From assembly GCA_900557555.1 (NCBI GenBank), contig USTH01000015.1:1-34040 (forward strand): DNA of 34,040 nucleotides, given 5' to 3'. Below, piece by piece: positions 15,939 to 25,409 of this stretch (position 1 is the first letter of the stretch; every line of letters begins with the position of its first letter). The position numbers and the translations under genes were made by a program. This DNA comes from an uncultured Prevotellaceae bacterium (GTDB lineage: Bacteria; Bacteroidota; Bacteroidia; Bacteroidales; Bacteroidaceae). The notes under the pieces were generated by a model. It was not told the origin of the DNA, did no database searches, and was given only the letters and a program-made list of their open reading frames with translations.

Positions 15939-17144
15939 TCAGAAATGCGAGGCCAGTCCTCCCTCTGAAGTCTCTTTGTAGACTGATGGCAGGTCATGAC
16001 CTGTCTGTTTCATCACTTTCACCACCTTGTCAAAGCTCACTGAATGACGCCCGTCAGTCAGCGCAGAGTATAGGCTGGAGTCCATGGCACGCACTGCAGC
16101 ATAAGCATTGCGCTCTATACAAGGAATCTGCACCAGACCGCACACAGGGTCACACGTCATGCCGAGATGATGCTCAAGCCCCATCTCCGCAGCATACTCC
16201 ACTTGTGCTATCGAGCCACCAAACAATTGATTGACAGCAGCCGATGCCATTGCGCAAGCAGTACCTATTTCGCCCTGACAGCCTACTTCGGCTCCTGAAA
16301 TGGAAGCGTTAGTCTTGACAACGTTGCCAAACAGTCCCGCCGTGGCCAAAGCGCGGATAATGCGGGCATCACTGAACTTATGTTTCTGCTGAACCTGATA
16401 TAGCACTGACGGCATCACTCCGCAGGAACCGCAGGTAGGGGCGGTCACAATTACACCGCCCGAAGCATTCTCCTCTGCCACCGCAAGCGCATAGGCAAAC
16501 GTCACGCCCTTGGATTGGAGTGAGGGAACATAGCTGTTTGCCTTTACATAAAACTTCGCAGCCTTGCGCTTAAGATGAAGCACGCCGGGCAAAACTTCTT
16601 CGGTGGCAAGACCACGCACAATCGAAGCTTTCATGGTCTCCCAAACCTCGCCCAGATAGTCCCAAATATCTGGCTGTTCACACTCCTTGACATATTCCCA
16701 GAAGTTCATGCCGTTTTTCTCACAGTGCGCCATGATGTCATCAATGGTGCTTAGGTCATAGACATCAGATGTCATTTCAGCCAAATACTTCGGTTCAATT
16801 TCCTTCAGCGCCCCGCCGCCGACACTATAGGCAGTCCATTGGTTGACTACCAGACCGTTGGCATCAAGAGCCTCAAATGTCATTGCATTAGGGTGGAACG
16901 GAAGGAATGTCTTTGGACGCCAAAGAATTTCTGCCTTTTTTCCAGCCTTTCGGAATATGGATTCAACCGCCACATCGGTGAGATGGCCCTTTCCGGTGGC
17001 CGCAAGACTGCCGTAGAGCGTAATCCTGTAGCAGTCGGCATCGTCATTGTGTTTCAGAAAGATTTCTGCGGCCTTTGTTGGCCCCATAGTGTGGCTTGAA
17101 CTCGGGCCATAGCCGATTCTGTATATTTCCTTAAGACTTCTCAT
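15939..17144 (-). CDS. sdaA: L-serine ammonia-lyase, iron-sulfur type, single chain
   Basis: The 401-aa enzyme deaminates L-serine to pyruvate using a 4Fe-4S cluster. The beta domain is N-terminal (GYGPSSSHTMGPTKAAE, 11-27) and the alpha domain C-terminal. Candidate cluster ligands are in TCGSCG (C238, C241) and in MTCDPVCGLVQIPC (C331, C335, C342). This fused layout matches E. coli SdaA, not the split SdaAA/SdaAB form. The ABC ATPase gene ends 55 bp upstream, and proC is 28 bp downstream. Confidence 0.95.
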   Translation of the reverse strand: MRSLKEIYRIGYGPSSSHTMGPTKAAEIFLKHNDDADCYRITLYGSLAATGKGHLTDVAVESIFRKAGKKAEILWRPKTFLPFHPNAMTFEALDANGLVVNQWTAYSVGGGALKEIEPKYLAEMTSDVYDLSTIDDIMAHCEKNGMNFWEYVKECEQPDIWDYLGEVWETMKASIVRGLATEEVLPGVLHLKRKAAKFYVKANSYVPSLQSKGVTFAYALAVAEENASGGVIVTAPTCGSCGVMPSVLYQVQQKHKFSDARIIRALATAGLFGNVVKTNASISGAEVGCQGEIGTACAMASAAVNQLFGGSIAQVEYAAEMGLEHHLGMTCDPVCGLVQIPCIERNAYAAVRAMDSSLYSALTDGRHSVSFDKVVKVMKQTGHDLPSVYKETSEGGLASHF

Positions 17145-17164
17145 TGTATAACTTTTTTATTACC

Positions 17165-17184
17165 GCAGGGTATACCATCCCTGC
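17165..17184 (-). other. Small hairpin between the ABC ATPase gene and sdaA
   Basis: GCAGGG/CCCTGC is a 6-bp stem with an 8-nt loop in the 55-bp gap. There is no T-run after it on the minus strand. It could be an attenuator-like or processing element, or chance. Confidence 0.25.
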
Positions 17185-17199
17185 ATTATATTGTTCTTT

Positions 17200-17976
17200 T
17201 TATTCTCTACATTTCTGTGGGTCATGGTCTGACAATATACGATGGGGAACATGGCCGTGAGCCACCATTTCGAATGGGCAACCCACCTCACGCTCAAACC
17301 ATTTGTCGGCTGGCTCTGCAGAGGGATGGTAGTGCAAGGTACGATTTACACAAGCTATGTTGCGCACCTCCCTCACAATTGTACCCACATCATGGCTTAC
17401 AAGCATAATGGCACAATGGCGATTGATACTGCGTAACAGATCATACATCATGCCCTCGCTTTCCTTGTCCATATACGTAGATGGTTCGTCAAGCACCAGC
17501 AGCTGTGGGTTGCTAACCATAGCCCTTGCCATAAGCACCCGTTGGCGTTGTCCGCCCGAAAGCTTTCCCATGGTGCGAGATGACAAAGGCACAAGCCCGA
17601 ACATTTCCATTACTTCCACAGTTCTGGTGCGCTCTGCCGCTGTAAAGCGGTGAAATAGCGAATGCCCTCTGAGAAGGCCGCTCATCACCACCTCCATGGC
17701 CGTTATCGGAAAGTTAAAGTCAAACGACAGATATTGTGGCAGGTAGCCTATATCTATGCTTCTGACTGGGCGACCGTCATTTCCAAAATACTCTATAGTA
17801 CCATGTGTGCAAGGCACCAATCCGAGAATGGCCTTTACCAATGTGGTCTTCCCACCCCCGTTAGGTCCTATCACACCGAGAAAGTCGTTTTGCTCCACCA
17901 CAAGACTTGCGTCCTGCAGGGCAGTTTTGCCATCATAGGCCACAGTGAGGTTTTCTATCTTAATCAGCGGTTGCAT
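17200..17976 (-). CDS. Metal ABC transporter ATP-binding protein (ZnuC/MntB-like)
   Basis: The 258-aa ABC ATPase has Walker A GPNGGGKT (37-44), Q-loop YLPQYLSF (78-85), signature LSGGQ (139-143), Walker B LLVLDEP (159-165) and H-loop SHD. Sequence style (IDIGYLPQ, ITAMEVVMSG) is that of the zinc/manganese uptake family. The ATG at 17976 is preferred over a frame opening at 18012, because it starts the conserved IKIENLTV strand and leaves a 17-bp overlap with the upstream lipoprotein gene. No permease gene is adjacent, although the family normally needs one. Confidence 0.92.
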   Translation of the reverse strand: MQPLIKIENLTVAYDGKTALQDASLVVEQNDFLGVIGPNGGGKTTLVKAILGLVPCTHGTIEYFGNDGRPVRSIDIGYLPQYLSFDFNFPITAMEVVMSGLLRGHSLFHRFTAAERTRTVEVMEMFGLVPLSSRTMGKLSGGQRQRVLMARAMVSNPQLLVLDEPSTYMDKESEGMMYDLLRSINRHCAIMLVSHDVGTIVREVRNIACVNRTLHYHPSAEPADKWFEREVGCPFEMVAHGHVPHRILSDHDPQKCRE

Positions 17977-18826
17977 CTGTTTCTTCTTTGTCTTTAAGCG
18001 TGTGGGCAACAAGCAGAAGTTGGTTGCGCCAATCGTATGCTAAAGGGTTTATTCTCACAATGCGCGCCCCTGTTTGTCGTGCAATTACAAGGGCGGTGCT
18101 TTCTGCAAACTCCTGTTGCACAAAAACCACCCGAACGCCCTCCTTGCGGGCTTGACTTATAATATTTCTTACAGACCCAGGTGCGGGCTCTTTGCCACCG
18201 CTCTCAATGGCAATCTGGTGCAGGCGATAGTCTGCAGCAAACTGTGTCAGAGCAGGGTGGGCAATCACAAATGCCCGTGAGGGGAGTTCCTTCAACATCT
18301 CCGTAAGCTCAAGGTGAAACGAGTCTATACGCAATTCCATCCTTTCAAGCCTCGTCTCATACTCTTGTGAGTTGGTGGGGTCAAGCTCTGCCAGCGTGCG
18401 TGATATGTTGCGGCAAATTGTCTTTGCGTTGGCAGGCGATGTCCACGTATGCGGATCACTTGCCGAACCTCCAAGACCCTCAGACGTATCGCAGACGCGA
18501 AGGCCGAGCTCTGCCACGACATCGTCTGCAAGCATGGTCGTTTCGAAACCCAAGCTGCCAACCTTGAACAGACAACAGGCTTCTGCAACGTCTGCCATCT
18601 GCTTTACCGTCGGCATGAATTCCTCGGGGCTGAAGCCTCTTGGCACAACGGTGCTGACCTGCCAACGTGGCCCAGCCAACTCGTTGACAAAATAGCGAAG
18701 GGGTTCTATTGTTACCGCCGCCCGGTAATTGCACCCAACATTGCCTGTAGAGCAGCCGCCCAACGACAGCATCACAGTCAAAACGGTCAAAGCAGCAAAG
18801 AGGTGTCGCAATAAAACATGTTTCAT
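17960..18826 (-). CDS. Metal-binding lipoprotein of an ABC importer (ZnuA-like)
   Basis: The 288-aa protein has a lipoprotein signal peptide with the lipobox LGGC (C25). The cluster A-I binding-protein fold follows, with IEPLRYFVNELAG, VVPRGFSPEEFMPT, DPHTWTSP, AHPALTQFAADY and VRINPLAYDW. Histidines in DPHTW and AHPAL fit two metal ligands. The usual first His region reads FSPEEF, and the usual Asp near the end is Asn, so the metal site may differ from E. coli ZnuA. The frame is open to a TTG at 18913, but the ATG at 18826 gives the proper signal peptide. The likely substrate is Zn or Mn. Confidence 0.9.
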   Translation of the reverse strand: MKHVLLRHLFAALTVLTVMLSLGGCSTGNVGCNYRAAVTIEPLRYFVNELAGPRWQVSTVVPRGFSPEEFMPTVKQMADVAEACCLFKVGSLGFETTMLADDVVAELGLRVCDTSEGLGGSASDPHTWTSPANAKTICRNISRTLAELDPTNSQEYETRLERMELRIDSFHLELTEMLKELPSRAFVIAHPALTQFAADYRLHQIAIESGGKEPAPGSVRNIISQARKEGVRVVFVQQEFAESTALVIARQTGARIVRINPLAYDWRNQLLLVAHTLKDKEETDATAD

Positions 18827-18830
18827 ATTG

Positions 18831-18838
18831 CAAAGGTA
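18831..18838 (-). promoter_or_regulatory. -7 box abutting the metal lipoprotein start codon
   Basis: TACCTTTG on the minus strand matches TAnnTTTG but ends only 5 bases before the ATG. If used, transcription would begin at or next to the start codon, giving a leaderless message. Confidence 0.5.
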
Positions 18839-19076
18839 GTGAAAAACAAACGCAACAAGCTCTATGCCACCAATAAATTGCCTTTCTCTCAACAAACTTT
18901 TACCCGAATCCAACTATTATAGAACACCACACGGGGTCACCACATACCGCCCCACTGCATACAGGGCAAATCGGGCAGAACACCGCACAACTCCGTTCTC
19001 GTTAGCATCCCCTTACACGCGGAAGTATACATCAACTTTTTGTAACAACAGCAATATTGTTTTCACATAATTATAT

Positions 19077-19084
19077 TAATTTTG
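19077..19084 (+). promoter_or_regulatory. -7 box of the sbcDC operon
   Basis: TAATTTTG matches TAnnTTTG, 28 bases before the sbcD ATG. The 285-bp divergent gap to the lipoprotein gene shows no other recognisable element. Confidence 0.55.
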
Positions 19085-19111
19085 TACACAACAAGACTGC
19101 ATAGTTGCAAC

Positions 19112-20368
19112 ATGAAAATATTACATACCGCCGATTGGCATCTTGGTGACAATCTTCATGGCTTTGACCGCATTGCCGAACACAGCCATTTTCTCAACTG
19201 GCTGCAAGATATCATTGAAAAAGAGCGGCCTGATGCCCTGCTGATAAGTGGTGACGTGTTTGACAACGCCAACCCCTCCGCACAAGCCGAAGAGCAGCTC
19301 TACACCTTTCTGCACAATGCAACACGCCTATATCAGGGGCTTCAGATAATCATCACCGCAGGCAACCACGACTCAGGCCGACGTCTGCAAGCACCCGGAA
19401 CGCTGCTGGCTGGACTCGGAGTAGAAATCAGGGGTGTCATACAACACGATGAACACGGTCGCCCCGTGACCGACAATTTGATTATACCCATCAAGAGCAT
19501 CAACAATCCCGATGAGCGTGCCATCATTCTGGCCGTACCACACATACGGCCTACCGACCTTGACTTCGGCAAGTCACACCAAGCCGCTATAAGAGAGTTT
19601 TTTGACGGCCTCGCCAGACAAGCACAAAAAACCTATGGCAAACACACGCCCACCATACTTATGGCTCATCTCTACGCCGCGGGCTCAGAGGTGGCACTCA
19701 ACGACCACTCCGAGCGGCTGGTGGTGGGAGGCGAAGACTGCATCGACGTTGACGGCCTTGACCGCAATGTCAGCTATGTAGCCCTTGGCCACATTCACAA
19801 AGCACAACAAGTGGGGGGAGAAGACCGCATGGTGTTCTATGCAGGCAGCCCCATACCCATGAGTTTTGCAGAGAAAAACTACCGGCATGGGGTAAACCGC
19901 ATTATTCTCGGCCCAACTGGCGGCATCGTGTTTGAACAGGTGGAGTACACACCTCAACGCAAGATGCTCTCGTTCCCCGAATCTGGAGCCGCCTCACTTG
20001 CCGACATACTGAAACAAATCAAACAACTGCCAGCGAAGAACAAACAAGACCCTGACTTCTGGCCATACCTTGAAATCAAGCTACAAGACGGAGAAGCCGG
20101 CATAGCCGCCCAAAACGACATTCTCAATGCACTGGATGACAAAGCTGCACATCTGTGCAAACTCGTCAAGGTTGCTCCACCCTCTGCAAAAGTAGCAGGG
20201 ACTTACACAAGAAACCTTGAGCAACTGCGCAACCGCACTCCGCTCGACATTGCACTCGATGCCTATCTGCAGGCTACAGGCGAGGAAATGGGAGACGAAC
20301 TCATAGAACGCTTCAACAGTGTGGCACAACTCGCACAAAAACAGGAAGAACAGCAACCCCTCGACTGA
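19112..20368 (+). CDS. sbcD: Exonuclease SbcD (Mre11-like nuclease subunit)
   Basis: The 418-aa calcineurin-fold nuclease partners SbcC to cut hairpins and blocked DNA ends. Metal-binding motifs are HTADWHLG (D8, H10), GDVFDN (47-52), GNHDSG (84-89), AHLYAAG (about 185) and LGHIHK (225-230). The ATG at 19112 directly precedes KILHTADWHLG; the frame's upstream TTG lies inside the promoter. The C-terminal capping region is present. sbcC starts 17 bp after the stop. Confidence 0.95.
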   Translation: MKILHTADWHLGDNLHGFDRIAEHSHFLNWLQDIIEKERPDALLISGDVFDNANPSAQAEEQLYTFLHNATRLYQGLQIIITAGNHDSGRRLQAPGTLLAGLGVEIRGVIQHDEHGRPVTDNLIIPIKSINNPDERAIILAVPHIRPTDLDFGKSHQAAIREFFDGLARQAQKTYGKHTPTILMAHLYAAGSEVALNDHSERLVVGGEDCIDVDGLDRNVSYVALGHIHKAQQVGGEDRMVFYAGSPIPMSFAEKNYRHGVNRIILGPTGGIVFEQVEYTPQRKMLSFPESGAASLADILKQIKQLPAKNKQDPDFWPYLEIKLQDGEAGIAAQNDILNALDDKAAHLCKLVKVAPPSAKVAGTYTRNLEQLRNRTPLDIALDAYLQATGEEMGDELIERFNSVAQLAQKQEEQQPLD

Positions 20369-20385
20369 GCAACCCCACAAAAACA

Positions 20386-23300
20386 ATGAAAATAGACAAA
20401 ATAGAAATATGCAACCTTGCTTCGATTGAGGGAGAACAGTCCATTGACTTCACACAAGAACCACTCAAATCGGCTGGGCTGTTTGCCATTACAGGCAACA
20501 CGGGCACTGGTAAGAGTACCATTCTCGATGCCATCTGCCTGGCACTCTACAACGAAGCTCCGCGGCTTGCCAACAAAGAGACATTGGCCAAAAGCGGTGA
20601 TGACGGCACTCCTAACATCTTCAACACCTGCAACATGTTGCGCCGTGGCACTACACAAGGCTACAGCAAAGTGACGTTCTCGCTTGATGACAACACACAG
20701 TATGTCGCCACATGGAGTGCAAGCCTCAACCGCAACAACAAATTCAGACCCCTATGCCGCGAACTGCGACAACTCAAGCCAAAACACACCACACTGGCCG
20801 ACAAGAACAAAGACGTGCAGGCCGCCATCAACCAGATAATAAAACTTGACTACAGCCAGTTTACACGAACTGTCATATTGGCCCAAAACAGCTTCACAAA
20901 TTTCATTGTCGCCAAGAAAGCGGAAAAATCACAGCTGCTTGAAAAAATCACTGGCACAGAAATATATGCCGAGATATCACGAAGCATATTCCTGAAAACC
21001 AAAGAAGCGGAACGTGACTACACCGGAGCCGCACAACACATGGAGGGGCTGGGCAAAGGCAGACTTGCCGACGAAGATTTGCAACGGGTCAGGGAAAACC
21101 TCAACCTACACATAGGCCTGCAGACTAAATTCCACAACGAGCAGACACGCATCTGCAACCAGCTTGAATGGTACGAACAGCACGACAAAGCCACTGCCTT
21201 CCTTGAACAAAAGAAGAAAGAACTGAACGAAGTGCGGCAGGAAGTCAACGACAAGTCTGACCAACAGCGCGAACTGGCACGTTACGACCGCCTGCAACCG
21301 TTTGCCCCGACATTTATCGCCATTAAACGCGTGGAACGCGAGATTGACCACTACAATACCGTCATCTCGGAAAAGAAAGCCGTTGCCGACACGGCCAAGC
21401 AAGATGTGGAAAAGAAGCAGTCAGAACTCGGTGAAGCACAAGCAAGGCTGCTCAACGCACAACAAGTGATGGCCGTGCGACAACCCGACATAAACCAAGG
21501 GCGGAGGCTTGAAGGACTACTCTCTGCCACAGAAGAACAACTGGGAAACTGCAGAGACGAACTGACACACCACGACGAAACTCTATCGCAACGCCACGAC
21601 AACAGCCGTGCTAAAGAGGCAGAAATAAAAGACTGCGAAGCACGTCTCGCTAATGCGAAACTTACACTGCAGACCATGGTGCAACACCAGACCATGGTGG
21701 CCAACACCGAACTGGTACGCACCAGACTGGAGAAAATGAACTCACTGCGTCTGGCAATAGAAACATCCCAGAACTCGCTCAACGAAAACAACCGCGAACT
21801 GAAACACTGGCAAGAGAGCGAACAGAAACTGAAAGACGAATCGAGAAGCCTGCAGGAAACGCTCGAACGACTGAAAGGTGACCTGCGCATTCACGAGCAG
21901 GCCAACCGAGGCGTAAATTCAAACGACATACAGCAGAAACTCAACAAACTTGTGAGTCAAGCCATGCGCTCCGGAAATGCCATCACACTTTGGAAACGCA
22001 TCGACACATGCTATTCCGAAATAGGTGACAAAGCCAACGAACTAAGACGGCGCAAGACCCTCAATGCACAGAGGGAGAAGGAACTTGAGACTCTCAACAT
22101 AAAGATACAGGTGCTGACAGACACTTACGAACAAGTGCACCGCACTTATACCCTAAGCCAAAGCAAGGACATCAAAAACCTCAGACAGGAACTCGTAGAA
22201 GGGTCTCCATGTCCACTCTGCGGCTCCACACACCACCCCTACCACTCAGACTCGGAACAACACCTTGGGCAACTGCTCGAAAACCTCACCGAACAACACA
22301 ACAAAGCACAGGAAAACCTCAGACATACCACCGAACAACACGCCTCACTACTCAACCTGTACAATGAGGAGCAGGGACAATTGGCTGCTGAAGAGCTGTT
22401 CCTGCAAAGACTGCGTCGCGAACAAAAGGAAAACATCGAAGCGTGGAAAGCATTCGCAGACCTTGACAACAGCTTCGGACAGTGCGACGAAAACGTAAAC
22501 AGCTATAACCGCAACGTCATACTCCACCAAATCCACGACTCATCGTGCCATGAACGCGACTTCGCAAGCCAACAACTCGACAACTTCAACCTGCACCAAG
22601 AGGAAATCAACCGCATCAACGGCCAGATACACACCGTGCAGACTCAGATAACCGAAAACGAAAGGCTCTATGCACAGGCCGCCACCAACTGTAACGTCAC
22701 CGAAAGCAAAGTACTGACACTGCAGCAAACCATCGAAAGCGACAGGCATCTGCTGACAGAAGAAACCGCACACATCGAACCCCTCATAACCATCAACGGC
22801 TGGAAAGACCGATGGCTAAACTCCTATGAAACTTTCGACCACGAGCTACAAGCCATCAAGACTAAATGGGACAACACTACCGAAACCCTGCAAAAGGAAA
22901 AACAAACACTGTTTCAGCTGCAACAGGAACTCAACGCTATAAACAACAACCTTGAAGACCTGCAAAACGTGCGCCAGACGCTGATAAACAAGATCAGCAC
23001 TCTGCAGCAAGACGTGAACCAAAACAAAGAGGAGTTGCGCACCCTCTTTGGCGACTGCACCGTAGATCAAGAAGCCACACGCCTTGAAAAAACCGTTGAG
23101 GAAGCCCGGGCTGGAGTAGACACCGCACAACACGACTTCAACAAGGCCAAGGAACACCATGTCACCCTGACAGCTGAAATATACAGCCTTAACAAGCAAT
23201 TCTCTTCCTGCGAAAAAGAATATCAGGAACTGCGCACCAGACTCGACATAGACATCTCACGCTTCAACTCTGGCGAACATTCCACACTGCAATACTTTGA

Positions 23301-24135
23301 ACTTGACAAATACTTCACAAACCCACAAGACTGGGCCAACATGCGCGCCGAAATAGACAGCCTTAAGACAAAACACGATGCCGTCTGCTTTGAAGTGGAT
23401 GCTGCTACACGCACCGTTACCGACCTCGAAATGTCGCCATGGCGCCCCTCCGACAACGACCCCGAAGACAACAAACCCACCCTCTTGGCAAAAAAAGAGA
23501 GAATTGCCGATGACATCAAGAAAAACGACGAAGCACTGCACCAAGATGAATTCTTGATTAAAACCCACGATGAAAGCATGCGCATGACTGACAAGTTCAT
23601 GCCTACCCTCGAAAAAGCCAAAAACAACTACAACGCATGGGAAAAACTGTGCAGTGTGTTGGGCAGCGCTGACGGCAAGACCTTCAGGGAAATCGCACAA
23701 TGCTACACCTTCGAGTCACTGGTAGGGTATGCAAACCAACAACTCGCCGACCTTACACCGCGCTACACACTACGCAACAAGCCCGGCACACTGCAACTGT
23801 TCGTCATTGACCGCTACATGCTTGACCAAATAAGGCCTGTCAATTCGTTATCGGGTGGCGAGTCGTTCATCATCAGTCTGAGTCTTGCCCTGGGACTGTC
23901 ATCGCTGTCGAGCCACAACCTTGACATCGGCAGCCTGTTCATTGACGAAGGATTCGGCAACCTTGATACCAACAATCTCAACATGGTCATCGATGCCCTG
24001 AGCAACCTGCAGCACACACAACGACGTAAAGTGGGAGTCATTAGTCACACAGAGCAGATACAGAGCCGAATCTCACCCAAGATACACCTTGAACCCGAGC
24101 CCGGAGGTAAAAGCAAGATTACTATTACCAACTGA
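20386..24135 (+). CDS. sbcC: Exonuclease SbcC (Rad50-like SMC ATPase)
   Basis: The 1249-aa ABC-type ATPase has split nucleotide-binding halves joined by long coiled coils. Walker A GNTGTGKS is at 37-44. Heptad-rich, glutamine- and glutamate-rich coils run from about 170 to 1060, broken by the zinc hook CPLC (C609, C612) that dimerises the molecule. The signature LSGGES is at 1155-1160 and Walker B LFIDEGFG at about 1184-1191. It works with SbcD as the SbcCD (Mre11-Rad50) DNA-end processing complex. It is longer than E. coli SbcC (about 1050 aa), mainly in the coils. Confidence 0.95.
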   Translation: MKIDKIEICNLASIEGEQSIDFTQEPLKSAGLFAITGNTGTGKSTILDAICLALYNEAPRLANKETLAKSGDDGTPNIFNTCNMLRRGTTQGYSKVTFSLDDNTQYVATWSASLNRNNKFRPLCRELRQLKPKHTTLADKNKDVQAAINQIIKLDYSQFTRTVILAQNSFTNFIVAKKAEKSQLLEKITGTEIYAEISRSIFLKTKEAERDYTGAAQHMEGLGKGRLADEDLQRVRENLNLHIGLQTKFHNEQTRICNQLEWYEQHDKATAFLEQKKKELNEVRQEVNDKSDQQRELARYDRLQPFAPTFIAIKRVEREIDHYNTVISEKKAVADTAKQDVEKKQSELGEAQARLLNAQQVMAVRQPDINQGRRLEGLLSATEEQLGNCRDELTHHDETLSQRHDNSRAKEAEIKDCEARLANAKLTLQTMVQHQTMVANTELVRTRLEKMNSLRLAIETSQNSLNENNRELKHWQESEQKLKDESRSLQETLERLKGDLRIHEQANRGVNSNDIQQKLNKLVSQAMRSGNAITLWKRIDTCYSEIGDKANELRRRKTLNAQREKELETLNIKIQVLTDTYEQVHRTYTLSQSKDIKNLRQELVEGSPCPLCGSTHHPYHSDSEQHLGQLLENLTEQHNKAQENLRHTTEQHASLLNLYNEEQGQLAAEELFLQRLRREQKENIEAWKAFADLDNSFGQCDENVNSYNRNVILHQIHDSSCHERDFASQQLDNFNLHQEEINRINGQIHTVQTQITENERLYAQAATNCNVTESKVLTLQQTIESDRHLLTEETAHIEPLITINGWKDRWLNSYETFDHELQAIKTKWDNTTETLQKEKQTLFQLQQELNAINNNLEDLQNVRQTLINKISTLQQDVNQNKEELRTLFGDCTVDQEATRLEKTVEEARAGVDTAQHDFNKAKEHHVTLTAEIYSLNKQFSSCEKEYQELRTRLDIDISRFNSGEHSTLQYFELDKYFTNPQDWANMRAEIDSLKTKHDAVCFEVDAATRTVTDLEMSPWRPSDNDPEDNKPTLLAKKERIADDIKKNDEALHQDEFLIKTHDESMRMTDKFMPTLEKAKNNYNAWEKLCSVLGSADGKTFREIAQCYTFESLVGYANQQLADLTPRYTLRNKPGTLQLFVIDRYMLDQIRPVNSLSGGESFIISLSLALGLSSLSSHNLDIGSLFIDEGFGNLDTNNLNMVIDALSNLQHTQRRKVGVISHTEQIQSRISPKIHLEPEPGGKSKITITN

Positions 24136-24168
24136 TCGAAACACCAGCAACCCCCAAAAAACAACCCT

Positions 24169-24747
24169 ATGATATACAGACTGAAAAGAGCATTTGTATG
24201 GCTACGGCGATTCACACACCTGAGAGGCAACGGTGTGCAATCACCCTTTGTATATGACTTTATTTGGCAAGTGATAGACAACAGGTCTGCATACTATGCC
24301 TACACCGACCTGCACAGAGAACTGAAAGCTCTACCCTTGCGCCAGCGCAAATTGGCCAAACTGTTGTTCAGACTTGCCAACTACGTGCAGCCCTGCATCA
24401 TCCGTCTTGATAAAGACTTACACAACACCTACGCACCATTTCTTAAACGGGGATGCGCAAAAGCAACCGTCACCACTACAGACGACACCGTCCCGACACA
24501 AAATTCTCAAAGCTCCGCCCCTATACTTATCGTATCACAAAAGCCCTGTATACCCCCCGACCCCAGCCTTCTGTCTGTCGGTTCAATGATTGTGGCACTT
24601 AACATACGTAAACCAAACGACAACAAAAACCTCTGGCGGCAGACCCTGACAAGTCCGCTGGCGACGCTGACATTTGACCTTTACAACTACGGAATAGTCA
24701 TTATCGCTCCCGACCGCTACAAACAACACTATGTCATAAACTTCTAA
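24169..24747 (+). CDS. Hypothetical protein, possibly a reduced methyltransferase-like family
   Basis: The 192-aa protein has an N-terminal segment GNGVQSPFVYDFIWQVI (21-37) and a C-terminal FDLYNYGIVIIAP with YKQHYVINF. These remind me of a Bacteroidetes family annotated as class I SAM-dependent methyltransferases (HSPFAYDF at the start, QNYVINF at the end). The central glycine-rich SAM-binding loop is not visible here. It may therefore be a shortened, non-catalytic relative; this rests on memory of the family and is uncertain. It lies 33 bp after sbcC and 14 bp before the adenosyltransferase gene, so it is in one operon with them. Confidence 0.8.
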   Translation: MIYRLKRAFVWLRRFTHLRGNGVQSPFVYDFIWQVIDNRSAYYAYTDLHRELKALPLRQRKLAKLLFRLANYVQPCIIRLDKDLHNTYAPFLKRGCAKATVTTTDDTVPTQNSQSSAPILIVSQKPCIPPDPSLLSVGSMIVALNIRKPNDNKNLWRQTLTSPLATLTFDLYNYGIVIIAPDRYKQHYVINF

Positions 24748-24761
24748 CATACCATATAAAC

Positions 24762-25301
24762 ATGAGTAAGATCTACACCCACTCTGGCGATAAAGGCCAG
24801 ACATCATTGGCCGGCGGCAAACGAGTGGCCAAAACCCACGTACGCCTTGAGGCCTATGGCACAGTAGATGAGTTGTCAAGCCACATCGGCATGTTGTGTG
24901 CCATGCTTACTGACCAGCACGACCGTAACTTTGTCTGTTCAATACAACAGACCCTGTTCAATCTTTCGGCAATCTTGGCAACCGAACCAGAATCCTCGTG
25001 GCGACCACAGCCACTTGCCACAGATGCAGTCAGAGAGATGGAACAAGAGATTGACACCATCCAAGACGGACTGCCTCAACTCCGGGCTTTCGTACTGCCT
25101 GGCGGATGCCCAACAGCAGCCCAGGCGCACATATGCCGCACGGTATGTCGCAGAGCCGAACGCCGCATCTATGCTCTGGCAGAAGAGTTCCCCGTAGAAG
25201 ACATCGCGCTGCAATATATCAACCGCCTGTCAGACTATTTCTTTGTGTTGGCACGCAAAGTCAACAAGCATACAGGCGTTGACGAAATTCTAAAAAATTA
25301 G
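24762..25301 (+). CDS. Cob(I)yrinic acid a,c-diamide adenosyltransferase, PduO type
   Basis: The 179-aa enzyme transfers the adenosyl group of ATP to cob(I)alamin to make coenzyme B12. PduO-type motifs are all present: YTHSGDKGQTSL (5-16), RLEAYGTVDELSSHIG (28-43), FVLPGG (110-115) and ICRTVCRRAERR (124-135). Length is normal for the compact single-domain form. It is the last gene of the sbcDC transcript. No other cobalamin gene is nearby and no cobalamin riboswitch was seen. Confidence 0.93.
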   Translation: MSKIYTHSGDKGQTSLAGGKRVAKTHVRLEAYGTVDELSSHIGMLCAMLTDQHDRNFVCSIQQTLFNLSAILATEPESSWRPQPLATDAVREMEQEIDTIQDGLPQLRAFVLPGGCPTAAQAHICRTVCRRAERRIYALAEEFPVEDIALQYINRLSDYFFVLARKVNKHTGVDEILKN

Positions 25302-25371
25302 TCTTTACGTCTTTTAACATTTTAGTCTAATTTTTTCAAAGAAAATATTCGTATATAAGAATATAATCTGT

Positions 25372-25379
25372 TACTTTTG
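25372..25379 (+). promoter_or_regulatory. -7 box of the DUF2795 gene
   Basis: TACTTTTG matches TAnnTTTG, 31 bases before the ATG at 25410, within an AT-rich 100-bp gap. Confidence 0.6.
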
Positions 25380-25409
25380 CACCCCGATAATAGAAATATA
25401 TTTCAAACT

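Noticed and set aside
18827..18913. N-terminal extension of the metal lipoprotein to a TTG
   Set aside because: It would bury the lipoprotein signal peptide and includes the promoter box.
25292..25336. AT-only inverted repeat after the adenosyltransferase gene as a terminator
   Set aside because: The 10-bp stem is almost all A/T with a 25-nt loop; stability would be poor.
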